Of a stretch of DNA of 64,000 bases, positions 19,951 through 32,439 are shown piece by piece. Source of the stretch: Protula sp. h YS-2021 (lineage: Eukaryota; Annelida; Polychaeta; Sabellida; Serpulidae); assembly GCA_949752745.1 (NCBI GenBank), contig OX457027.1:91037720-91101719 (forward strand), given 5' to 3'. How positions within the stretch are numbered: position 1 is the first letter of the stretch; every line of letters starts with the position of its first letter. The notes beneath the pieces are model-generated. The model was not told the origin of the DNA, did no database searches, and saw only the letters and a program-made list of their open reading frames with translations. The position numbers were made by a program, and so were the translations under genes.

Positions 19951-21900
19951 CTGTTCTTGATCAGGAAACGAGGTACTTGTTGCACTGTGTGTCAGGTATA
20001 AGCTCACAGAGTGATCCAAACATCACTAATTTTTTTCATATATTTACCCGGCCTCTAGCTTTGCTTGATATTTTCTAAGCTTTTCCTTATACATTTCCTT
20101 TTTCTTTTCCTCAAAATAATTTCAAATTATTTTAAAAAATTTCAATACATCTGTGCTCGGTTTAAAATAGTAGAAAAAACTAAGAATGTGTAAACAGAAG
20201 CATAAAAAACTGCGTAGAATGTAAAATCCATTTGGGAAAAGCTTTTCCTGCATTTTAAAGATACTTCTGCTACTTTCTCATTTAATGTCCAATATTATAA
20301 GGGCTTTCCTTCAAATATTCTAGAGTGATATTTTTGTTTTGTTTTTAATTTCAAAATTAATTGATATTGCAATGTTCATTATTAAAAGGTGATATTTTAA
20401 CGGAAGGGCAACTGAAGATGCCTCATCGGTTTATGAAAAAAGTGAAAATGTGATATACATTTAAATTGGCTTGGTTCCTCTGAAAAATATCCCCTTTTAA
20501 ATTGCCAGATAAACCAGCAGCTCACTCTTTTTTTAGCAAAAGCCCTTCCTTTATGAAATGGAAGCAAGCAGCGTTGGCAGAACTTTTTGTATGTAATAAC
20601 GCATGATCCCCAAAAGCTGAATCAGCGAGGTCTCACTGACCGCGAGAATTTACATGTGAAAATTCACACGATACATTAGAAAGTGTTTCTTGAACATGTC
20701 TTTATCGCGAGGGTATCTCATATATTTTGCTGAGGTTGGGGTAGATCACCTCTTAAGGATTCAGTACCAGTGCACTGGTTGCATCCATGAATAGCAGTCT
20801 ACTGCTCACTCTTCCGATACGACTTCTCATTAGCCAGACTGCTTCTTCCTCCTCTAGGGAATTTTTTATTAATGTCGATCAATTTGTACAGTAAATTTTA
20901 AAAGAGTAAAACTGACCTGAATACCACACCAGAGAACGTTATTGGTGTGGCGATGTAGGGGGAGGCGAGGACGCAGGGAGCAGGAGCACAGGTCTAGCTT
21001 TCATCCAGATGAAGCTGCACAGGGAGCAAAATAGACTGTAACACTGCAGAAAACCAACCCAAATAATTCTAGCCAGTGCAGGTTGCTCTATTAAACTTCT
21101 GTTCTCAGCCCCTTGAAGCACTTTCAATTTAGCTTGTGGCCTTTTTGCCGACAAGAACACAAGATCACAATCTCAGTTTATATCAACTCAATGACAAGCA
21201 CTCGATCACTCGGGGTCATGTCGCTACTCAATTAGATGTAAGTGATCTACTTAGGAAGCCTCGAAATGTGATTTCCCCGAAATCGATATAAGCAGGAAGA
21301 TATCCTATGTCAAATGATATCGGACTTTTTTTGGCTTTAACAAAATCCATGTTAAGATTTGTTACAGATATTTGCGTCTCAAACGTTATGTATACATATG
21401 TGTTATATATACAGAACAAGAGCTTCTCGAACCCTAAATTACCAAAATCAAGTTCTCTGACATTGCGTTTATTTTGCATTTTTTCCTTCTAATGTGCACA
21501 TGAAAATCCCCCCGACAGCAAAAAGGTATGGATATTCAGCGTTTAAGCAAAATCAAGGTGATGTTTGAAATATGTTCCCTTGGTAGCATCGATCTCCCGA
21601 TCTGAGCAACACCCCGAGATTTTTTACACTCACTGAAAATATTTTTATAATTATCTTTTGCCTGAAAATTATCTAAATAGCTACATTACCGGTCTTATAA
21701 ACTGTTAAACAGAATGTAATGATAGCCGAGAAAATGGGCATCATGATACTGAGTTGAGTTTGGGACATGTCGTCGATCTACCTACAGATCAGTTGAAACA
21801 TTTATTTTTATGATTCATAATTTACTCTGTCTTTTCGTCATCAGTTGAACAAAATTAATTGTGTGTCTCACTGGTCACACAAATATATGTTGTACACATA
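19951..21900. other. Unassigned AT-rich stretch
   Basis: No domain recognised on either strand. A 73-codon minus frame (20939-21160) and short frames at 21228-21492 show no family. Confidence 0.4.
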
Positions 21901-21931
21901 AATGCGAAACCAAAACAAAATGAAAGATAAC

Positions 21932-23220
<1,289 letters not shown>

Positions 23221-23244
23221 AGTAGTAACACGCCGTCTCTAGTC

Positions 23245-23440
23245 CAGTTTCGGCAAACTTTTAGAAGATGATCAGGGCAAAGAATTCATTTTAGACGGAC
23301 TTCCAAACGGTTTTAGCATTGTAAATGTAAAAACGGGCCAGATTCAACACTGCGACGCAGCCAATAGCCACGCTGAACAGAGCAAACGTCGAGATGAAGT
23401 AGAGGCAGAAATAAGAAACGAACTGCAGTTAGGCTGCTAA
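23245..23440 (+). pseudogene. Possible DIRS/Ngaro-like retroelement RT N-terminal fragment
   Basis: A plus frame that follows a TAG and ends at TAA (23438-23440) reads FGKLLEDDQGKEFILDGLPN, then GFSIV and RRDEVEAEIRNELQLG. The pattern 'D..KEFILDGL.NGF.I' followed by a charged helix with VExxIxxEL resembles the segment just before the fingers of RT in tyrosine-recombinase retroelements. It is short, so the assignment is tentative. Confidence 0.4.
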
Positions 23441-25290
23441 AGAATCATTATGTCTTCGATCTCTGCGGTTCCACTGGACGAGGACGCTACAAGCTACAGG
23501 AAATTTACAGAAAACTCGGAAGGGAGCTAGCGATGGTTGCCGCCCCTCGCATGTCGCAAAACCACTGTCTTCGCAGTGACGATGACTCTCGCCACTTTGT
23601 ACCGGGGTTAGAAAACAAGGAACACGCTCGCCACGGATATTCAGCATTGCGTAAACAATGAACACACAAAAAAACCAAATAGATATTAATACAACAACAA
23701 TGTAAAGTAGCAATCATCGAAGCACAGCCAACGGTGCAGCAAGTATGGCCGTGAACCTGGGTCCAGGTCAAAATAAAAATAACGAGAACCTACTATAAGA
23801 GGTCATCCATGCACAAAGTATCACAAAGAACGCCTTATCAGGGTAGAAGTAACAGTGAACGAGGGCATACGGACGGCTCGACAGGCAGCTTGACCTGGAG
23901 AGAGACAGACGGACCAACAAAACTAAACCAATAGTCCCCCTCCCGGACTCAGATCTTTGGTTGGGGGCTGAGAAGACTGAGCCATGATCTGAAAAAAAAA
24001 TTATTTTGCTATGCACTATATAGTTCTTAAAAACAGACAATATTTTTATATACTAAAAGCGATTGTAAACAGAAAATAAGACATTGTCGCCTCAAAAAAA
24101 CACGATACTGATGAGTGCATACTTGATTGAGTGCAACTTCTCGAATTTCCTGTTGAATGATGAATCAGACATCATTCATATTTTGATTGGTGAAAGCTTA
24201 CGCGTACTTGAGGAGCGATAACTAGGGTGATATATTAATCTACCACTCTTCTTTATTATAACATTGATATGTGACCTGATAAGGCCGTTTTTAGTCCCCC
24301 ATGTAGACTTTGTTGCATATCTGCGTGTTAAATTTACCTGAAGGCTACTTCGCCAGATTTTATTGAATCACAAAAAATTTTGCAGAAATATAGCCCACTC
24401 GTAGGGAAGAGGCCTGTCTATCATTATGTTAAAAATGTAGTATGAATATAGTCGAGGTAAGGGGTTAAAAGGGATGCCTTTTTCATTTTTTTATTTAATT
24501 TTGATTTAGAAAATTGGCAAAATTCAAAAGTTCACCAATTTCTCACCAACTATTCAAGATGGCCGGGCCCACCTAGTTCAAAAAGGCGGATCAGACAAGT
24601 CTCAAAGAAATGCATGACTTGAATTGCTTAACATTTATCTGAATTTCAAAATAATTGCTAAATTGCCAGTAAGGTAAACATATAAACACGCTCAAATCAG
24701 AAGTCAGAAAAAGCATATTTTCATAATAAAAACATCGTAATCAGCTACAAATCGAATCATTTTCTAACCAGTGAGTTCCTTATATGTCAACAACTATGCT
24801 ATTTTAGATTATTTAATCAAAAAAATTCATTTTCAATTTGCACCTAGATATTCTAAACTGTAAACCGTGAGACTCGTTTAGATCATTCCGCTAATACCCA
24901 TGTTTTCTTTTTTCTGGGTGGTTTTTATAAAAAAAATTGAGCACGACAGAAACCGAATTCTTGAATGTTTTAGTTTAACGAACACTCTTGAAATAGAGTT
25001 GAAGCTTGATTCCTTTGGTATGTATTAGAAATCATGTTTACTTTCGGAAACCAGGACGAATAAATATTTAGACGAGCATTGCTGTCGTAAAAGTTTTTTT
25101 GAAAAGGTATCGAGCAATGTCTTTTTGTAGTTATTTTATCATTTTTATTGCGGCAAGGGGCGGTATGTTATCAATATTCAAGCAATATGAAACTAGACCG
25201 AATTATGCTAGATAGTGGAATGGCCAACATGCTAAAACCTCTAAAGAAAAAATGTATTAAATTATCACCGAGGTCAAACTCACACGCTGT
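23441..25290. other. Unassigned; mollusc-type dispersed repeat end at about 23870-23985
   Basis: At 23870-23985 the run GACAGACGGACC followed by GGTTGGGGGCTGAGAAGACT resembles the tail at 49300-49370 (CAGACAGACGGACTACCCGA, then TTGGCTTGGGGCTAATA). Elsewhere no domain is seen. Confidence 0.35.
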
Positions 25291-25294
25291 CGTC

Positions 25295-25680
25295 GTTTTG
25301 GCCCAACGGGTAAACAATGACCATAGAATTGCTCTATATGTAACTGTTTTCAAGATAATGGTCATCTTACGGTTTTTGACAGTAACGTTAATCGTGGAGG
25401 TCTAGTACCTCTTATGTAAGGTTGTTCAGGCCCCAAGGGTCGGAAATCATCTCTAACTGTTCTTGAGATTATGGTAAATTTCCGGTTTTTGACTTTGACC
25501 GCGACCGAGATAATCACTCAGGTGCCTCTTATATAGCTTTGTTTGAGCCCAACTGCTCGAAAATGATTACAAAGTTGCTTTATCTCTAATCGTTTTCGAG
25601 ATAGTAGTCACCTTTTGGTTTTTGAATCACGTTGTTTAGGCCGAACCGTTGTGGGGGTAAGTCTTCCTATCGTTAGCGGT
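25295..25680 (-). repeat. About three copies of the 130-bp repeat, reversed
   Basis: The reverse complement contains GACTACTATCTCGAAAACGA, TTAGAGATAAAGC and GTCAAAAACCGG in the order found in the array at 46860-48770, at the same spacing. The two loci hold the same repeat family in opposite orientations. Confidence 0.8.
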
Positions 25681-26154
25681 ACACGAGATCATGTGACCTT
25701 TGTTCTTGACCTTTAGATTCAAGTTTACCTCCTACTGAGTACGGTTTATATATATTTTCACTCACTCTCTATACGTGTGCCAAATTTCATCTCCTGTCAA
25801 ATCCTGTAGGAGGAGTTTTCTGGAAACAATGCAAATGGATTATAGCATTAATTGCTACCGTGGTTAGCAATCGTGCGCTTGTTTTGAGACTGAGACTGAA
25901 ATAAAAACAGCTAAAAATATGAATATGTTTAAACTTCCTACAGAAAAATGAACAGTGCATCTTCACTACCAGATTAAACACCATCTAGAACAGCTTATCT
26001 GTTTCTTTTGACATGATCAGCAACTGAAGTGTCTGGTGCACTTTATTCATTTAATAAGAGGCAATAAGTTTGGACAAAACTGACATCCAAAGTCACACTT
26101 TATCTGGTTTTAGTGCTTAGTTTTCTCCAATAAAATACTGGCATTGCGCATTCA

Positions 26155-26450
26155 CATCAAACTTTATGTAAGTACACATTTAGATCAAACTGTAATAAAT
26201 GAGCATTTATATCAAGCTGTAATAAATACACATCCACATCAAGATCTCATAAATGAACGTACACACGAAACTTTAATAAATATATACATCAATATCAAGC
26301 TGTAATAAATGCGTATAGACATCAAGCTCTAATAAATGCATATCAACATTAAGATCTGATCAATGCACATCTACATCAATGCCTAAGAAATGCAAATCAG
26401 TATCGAGCTGTACTAAAGGCACATCCACACCAAGCCCTAATAAATGCAAT
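26155..26450. repeat. 27-bp minisatellite, about eleven copies
   Basis: Units of the form ATCAAGCTGTAATAAATGCACATCCAC run head to tail, ending about 340 bp upstream of the Toll-like receptor start codon. Copies are 70-90 percent alike by eye. Confidence 0.85.
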
Positions 26451-26791
26451 ATTAAAATGACTCAAGCACTATCTGAACGAGCTATAGCTTAAATATCATA
26501 ATGGCACCAGCTAGAGCAGGATGGAATTCACAGTCCACTGCCAGTAACGAAATTAGATTCCTATGTGCAGGAAATATTACCAAAAATTCAGCAGTCCGCC
26601 AAATTTAAGTACCAGTTCAGACACTTTTGTTGTCAGCTGGTCATTTTATTCTTTTGTGCAGCCATTTTGCTATGGTGGCACCTGGGTACTGTCCCTTTTC
26701 GTATTTGTTATATCATAACAGTCTGTACGCAATCGAAAGTTAGTAAATGGCACATATATGCATTTAAAGTAGGTTTCAGAGACAGACAGCC

Positions 26792-29658
26792 ATGATGTCA
26801 TATCGCGTTCTCTTGCCTTTCTTCTTTGTACTTCATTTTACGGAAAAAACAAACTCACAACCTGAAGAAGCTACCCCCAAAAGCTTTTATGGAAATGAGG
26901 TTATCCTTCGAAGTAAAAACAAGAACTTGGAACGTTTTAGGGACATGTTTACCATCCCTGTGAATGCTTGTTGGATAAATGGCACATCTACACAAATAGA
27001 GCATGCACTAAGTACCAGTAATACAATGGGGATAAGCACATTAATACTTTATTTCAATGCTATTGAAAACAGCAAAGTCCGTTTGTTTGAGAATATAAAT
27101 ATAAGTAGAATACAAAGCTTTAATGAACTGCGCGAATTATGGATAATGGGAAATATTCGACAAAAATACAACTTATTCTTTGTGAAAACAGAAGAAACAA
27201 AATTGCTAGAATTGCACAAACTTCATGTATACATGCGGATTCGTTATGCATCAGGATTTTTTAATTTTGTGGAAAGCTTGACAACATTGCAAGTTTTGGA
27301 TGTAAAGTGTGAAATAAGTTTCAGCAGGAGGGTTCGTCTAAAGGATCTCATAACACGACTGACAGGAAAACCACTTATCGCATTATCCTTCAATAATCTT
27401 TTTGACACGAACACTGTCTATGAGGAGTTAGCGTTAAATATCACTGATGTTTTTTATCCCATTAAAAATAGTTCTTTGCAGTATTTAGATTTGCGAAATA
27501 ATGGAATTATGGAAGTAACTTCGTCTGTTTCACAAATCTTTGACAGCTTAGTTGTTTTAGATTTATCAGGCAATAAACTGACTTTATTTCGTCATAGTAT
27601 TGCGGCGTTTGCTTTTGACGTGTTTTTACTTCATCCCACTTTAGAGTTAGTTGTTCTTAGCAACAAAGAGCATTCGAGTAACGAGCGTCACAAGAAAGCA
27701 TCTCCAGCACAATACAGTCATAAATTGTCCAAACGTAGAGAACACATGCCAGATTTCCCCATAAACCAGAACCTCATTTTCGACTGCCTTAGTGCACTTA
27801 GAGTGCCTGTGAATGATCTATTGTACAATAAGGAAGTGTTTTGCTCGTTACTTTTATGTTTATTACGAACTGATTACATAAATTGCGCTGCTATGCCTGT
27901 TTTAAATGAGACATTGTCAGGACCAGAAAATGCCTGCTTGTACGGAATGATATTCCCAATTTCTCCAAATCTCCAAGAAATCTATATTGATGCTCTCGTT
28001 TTGGAAGAGGAATATTCTAACAATTGGGGTGTTGACTTCAGTATGATTGCTGAACTGTTAAGGACTCCTATCTGTTTTGCTAATAACTCACTTCGCCTCT
28101 ATCACGGCTCATCTAGCCCAATCTTCATGCGTTTGTTTAACGGAAGTGAGATGCGGATAGATGGTGTTGTCCATCTGTATGACCTTGACTTGCATTCCGT
28201 TCAGGACGATGAGAGTTTGAACTTTGACCTGCAGGTATTACAATCATTCCCACAGTTACAACGCCTTAATCTAGCTGACAATTTTATCAGATTCTACGAC
28301 GATTTCGGCTTCTGTGAACAAAATCCCCATCTGGAAGAACTCATCCTGTCTAAGAATGACATAGACTTCATTCCAGAAAATACATTTAAAAATTGCAAAC
28401 ACCTGAGATATGTAGATTTATCGAACAACATGCTGCCGCTCATACACTTCGGACTCCAGGCGTCATTAAATGGAATTGGGAGCGAACACCTAACTGTAGA
28501 TCTCTCAGACAATCATTTTTTATGTAATTGCAATCCAGAAAATATCGAGTCGATGATGTGGTTAAAAACGGAACATGCAGAACACATAGAGATTTTCGAC
28601 TATAATTCTTATGTGTGTTATACAGCCCAGGGCGTGCAGTTTCTGCGATTAATCTCATTGCCCAGGTTCGAGGACGATTGTAATGTTAGAGGTAAGTGGT
28701 TATTTAAATATTAGCTTCAATCGTATTTTGAGTATTAAAAACAAATTAAAAGAGTTTAAATTATGAAACGTTTCAATAATAAATAGCGTGAGTAAGTTTC
28801 ATACTCAAGTTTACCCGATACAAGGAATTCTAGTTTACCGAATACAAGTAAACTCTAATTGATACGATACAAGTAAGATACCTGATAAGAGTAAGCACTA
28901 GTTTCTTTTTATTTCTGAGCGAGTTTTACGAACGTTCTCTGTGTCTATAATGCTAATTTATCACTCTTTTAGATGAAGTCATAAAAGCGGTGTTTGTGAC
29001 TGCCGTTGTCTGTTCTGCACTGTTTGTTGCGATTTTTGGATCCTGTGTCGGCTATGTCTATCGTCATCGACTCATTACACTGCTGTTTAGAATCAGATAT
29101 TACTGTTGTTGTATATGCGCTGGTAAAAAAACATCTTATGTTTATGACGTGTTTCTCTCGTATTGTTCTGAAGATCATAAATGGGTGCGTAATTGTTTAC
29201 TTCCCGAGGTTGAGGATAAGCATGGCATTTCTTGCTGTGTGCATGAAAGGGATTTCCCGTGTTCTGGTGATCTATCAGAGGTGATACGCCATCATATGTA
29301 CATAAGTAAGGTCCTTGTAATGATTCTAAGTAATGCCTCAACAATGAAACGATGGCCAAATTTTGAACTGGAATTAGCTAATCAGATGAACTTGATGATG
29401 AACAAACGTGTAATTTACGTTAAAATTGACGATCTTGGCACAGGTCTTTCGAGTCACATCAGGCGAATCCTATCCAGTAAAGTGTATATTGAATTCCCAC
29501 GGTGCGAAACCGAGCAAAAGCAAAGGGAAAAAGAAAGACAATTCTGGAATAAGATAATTGCAAGCATTCATTCCGATTCCCTGTTGTGTGATTCATGCCG
29601 ATTGTTTTCTAGAATCCCTTTAGACGCAGAGCCTGAGTTACAAATTCCACTTGTGTAA
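26792..29658 (+). CDS. Toll-like receptor, two exons (26792-28691, 28973-29658)
   Basis: A single-pass innate immune receptor. Exon 1 begins MMSYRVLLPFFFVLHFTEKT (signal peptide to about residue 22), with leucine-rich repeats most evident at residues 229-270 (LQYLDLRNNGI, LVVLDLSGNKL) and 489-560 (LQRLNLADNFI, LEELILSKNDI, LRYVDLSNNML), and a C-terminal cysteine cap at about 578-631 (FLCNCNPENIE to FEDDC). The frame appears to stop at 28714, but GAG/GTAAGT at 28691/28692 and TCTTTTAG/AT at 28972/28973 define a 281-bp phase-1 intron. Splicing gives 861 residues with a membrane segment at 639-661 and a TIR domain at about 690-832: box 1 YDVFLSYCSED, box 2 HERDFPCSGDL, box 3 FW at 824-825. There is one cysteine cap and no N-terminal cap, the common single-cysteine-cluster form. 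The frame is intact. The ligand is unknown; signalling would go through TIR adaptors. Confidence 0.92.
28692..28972 (+). other. Intron of the Toll-like receptor gene
   Basis: Starts GTAAGT and ends in a pyrimidine-rich ATTTATCACTCTTTTAG. It contains TTTACC(C/G)(A/G)ATACAAG repeated twice (28811-28851). It separates the ectodomain from the membrane/TIR exon. Confidence 0.85.
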
Positions 29659-30204
29659 AGTTAAATTTTGTTTGTGATTTAAAATATTCAAGATGAAATC
29701 TTAATTAAGATACATTCAACTAATATTTTTTAATGTGGATGTCAAAGTAATTATTAAATGATCTCTTCCTGTCAAATAGGAATGAACTATAAAAATGACA
29801 TTAAGTCACTTTTAGAGAATTTGTCTCCTACCATAAATTTCTTTTGAAACAGTTCTGTTTACTATAGATGTTTAATTCCGATGAGAGTCTTAAAACTACC
29901 CAAAAAATAACAAAAGAAGCTAACGAGATTTAACTTCCACTATTCCCATATACTATTTAACAGGATTACAAACAATGCAATACAAACTGATGTATGTAAA
30001 ATAAGGTTTACACTTTATTCGGGCCAGAAAAATGAAAAATATAATATAAAAATTTGATATTGACAATTTTATTTAAACAAATAAAATCTTTGTTTTAAAA
30101 ATTTTAACAATATGTGTGCTACTTCTCTTATCAATTGAAATCGGTTGGTAGACACAGCTAATGTATAAAATCTCTACAATATCAACTACAAACGACCATG
30201 TAAA
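29659..30204. other. 3' flank of the Toll-like receptor gene
   Basis: AT-rich and without coding signal. AAATAAAATC at about 30080 could serve as a poly-A signal, but this is unproven. Confidence 0.3.
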
Positions 30205-30510
30205 ATGCTTCCTTGTCTTAATGAGTTCATGTCACAACGATATGTTGACCGTTGCATGAGCTCATTTTACCAAGCAGTGAAGTTACATCTTTGTTTTTTA
30301 TGATCTCATTTCATCATGGCCTGGCGTAGACGTCTTTCTATTATGAGCTCATACCATTACGGCAAGGTGTTGGCTTTAGTTTCATGCGCTCATTCAACAC
30401 GACCTCTTGGTTTCTTCTTTTTTGGTACTCATTTCTTGTTCCTATTGCTACGACCTGGTAATTTCTTAATAAGCTCAGTTCATCATGTTCTAGCTCTGCC
30501 TTTGTTATTA
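30205..30510. repeat. Short tandem array, second copy of the 18.2-kb array
   Basis: GAGTTCATGTCACAACG, GAGCTCATTTTACCAAG, GATCTCATTTCATCATGGCC and GAGCTCATACCATTACGGC follow each other in the same order as the units at 18205-18500, in the same orientation. The open frames 30316-30537 and 30341-30619 are products of the array. Confidence 0.7.
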
Positions 30511-31110
30511 TCATTGCAATACAAAAACACCGTTTAACGTTCAGGTATTGAAGTTTGTAAACAGAGCAATAACAGGAGGAAGCAGCTTCAGGGACGTATA
30601 GCAAGAATAAGTCTTGCAACCATCAGAAAACAGCGAAGAAACCTGAGAAAGCTAACTCTAATAATGGCCGTTAAAATGGGTTGAAATTAAAGAGAACAAA
30701 ATTGCTCGTTTTATTGTTTCGGTAATTAAAATAGATATGCTGTGACGTTATGTTTGTTAAATGCATGTCTCATTGTGTGGAAAAAGGAGTGTTTGTACTT
30801 TGTGCAAATTTTTGCTTTGCTCCCATGGTTTGAAATTTGTTAATTCTAGAAATTGAAATAATATAATAATATTTGCTTACAGAAGTTGATATATTTACTT
30901 ATCTTTAGAATCATTGTGTTCAGTAATTTATTTCTGAAAAGATATTTCCAACAGCAACGTTGAGGTTGCAAAAGGACAGCGTATGTTAAAATTTAAGATT
31001 CCAGAAAGAGACAAAGCAAAAGCAGAGCTGCATTCAACAGTGTACTAGAACAGCCATGTCTATAAATAGTACAATAATAATATTTATTCAGTTTGACTAG
31101 TGTACATGAG
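30511..31110. other. No feature seen
   Basis: AT-rich; no domain or clear repeat. Confidence 0.35.
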
Positions 31111-31412
31111 CAACAACTTCTTCATTAATGATACTGAAGCCGACAAAAACTAAACGATATAATACAAGTAATAAAATATGACATAATTTAAGAAGTACGA
31201 AGTATCATATAATGCAGGATGCACAAACTACATGACGTAACACAAGAAATAACAAAGTACATGGTAAAATATCAGACGCCTCAAACTATATGATGCAACA
31301 CAAGATGCATAAAATTAAACGATGTAACTCAAGATGTATAAAATGTATCATATCATGCAAGACACCTTAAACTATATGATACAATGCAAGATGCATCAAA
31401 CTGTATGGTATG
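31110..31412. repeat. About 29-bp minisatellite
   Basis: AAACTATATGATGCAACACA, then AGATGCATC, recur with variation about eight to ten times, best conserved at 31270-31410. Confidence 0.75.
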
Positions 31413-32430
31413 TAGCGGGGTAAATAGCGAGGAGGAAACGGCCAAGGACAAGGAGAAAGGGCCGGTGTGGAAAGGGTATATTTCCAAAAAGTACATTGGA
31501 GCTCACAGTGTTTTCTTGCTGCTCTTTTGACTTAAGATTAAAATAGCATAAGTTATTTCCTGGATGCAACTTATTGTTTACTACCGCGATAAGTGTTTTG
31601 AAATTGTAAAAATCAGAAAGATTTAACAAGTGTTTGATATGCGTAGGCCAGAGCTTGTATTTATTTTTATGTTTTGGTTCATTTTTATGTATTTTATGTA
31701 TTATTCGAACCCTCTAAAGAGTAAATCATGAAAGGGAAGAATTATGCACAGCACGTTTGATTCCATTATGTGATAATGAAAGACATATTGAAATGCGCAC
31801 TTAAAGCATACTTTTTTTCTATGTTACCTTATCACCAGTAATTACACCTAATGTTAAATTTATTTAACACGTGATAATGCTTCAACCGCAATGCGATATT
31901 TACATCCAAACTTCTTTCCGAATAAATGAATTCAATAATGCTAACATTCTTCACTTGCTATGTGTCTAGCTTCAGTTAAATACGTTCAGTGAATATAATG
32001 TTGATGTTGTTCTAAAAATGGATAAATTTAAGAAATTTTACAACATTTACAATATCAGTTATGTGTGGGATAAGTAATTTCGGTCCTAATAGAGAAAAAT
32101 GAGAAACACGTTAGATATTTAATACAACAGAAACACTTTAATAAAGCTAAACAAACCGCTAGCGATTTATTAATAGTAATAAAAAGATTTAGAGTGCCGG
32201 CATCTATAACGCTATTCGCCAAACTACGACAGTAATACTGAATTTAAATACTAAATGAATACAAGACGTGACTAGTACACATATATGTAAAATTAAGAAA
32301 TAAAAGTTTCATAAAAAGGTACGCTTTGTGTGTTTTTCTTAAAATCACAGTACGAATTTATCAGTCTCATTTCACAGGGAGGACATTAAAGAATTCATTA
32401 ATTTCTAACAGGCCACTTGTGTAATATATT
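31413..32430. other. Unassigned AT-rich stretch
   Basis: A 77-codon minus frame (31396-31629) has no recognised family. No other signal. Confidence 0.35.
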
Positions 32431-32439
32431 TTCTTATGG

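Noticed and set aside
26565..26795. Hydrophobic 76-codon frame just before the Toll-like receptor
   Set aside because: It ends across the receptor start codon in another frame, has no family, and fits 5' untranslated sequence.
28294..28658. Minus-strand frames inside the receptor ectodomain exon
   Set aside because: Shadows of the leucine-rich repeat coding strand.
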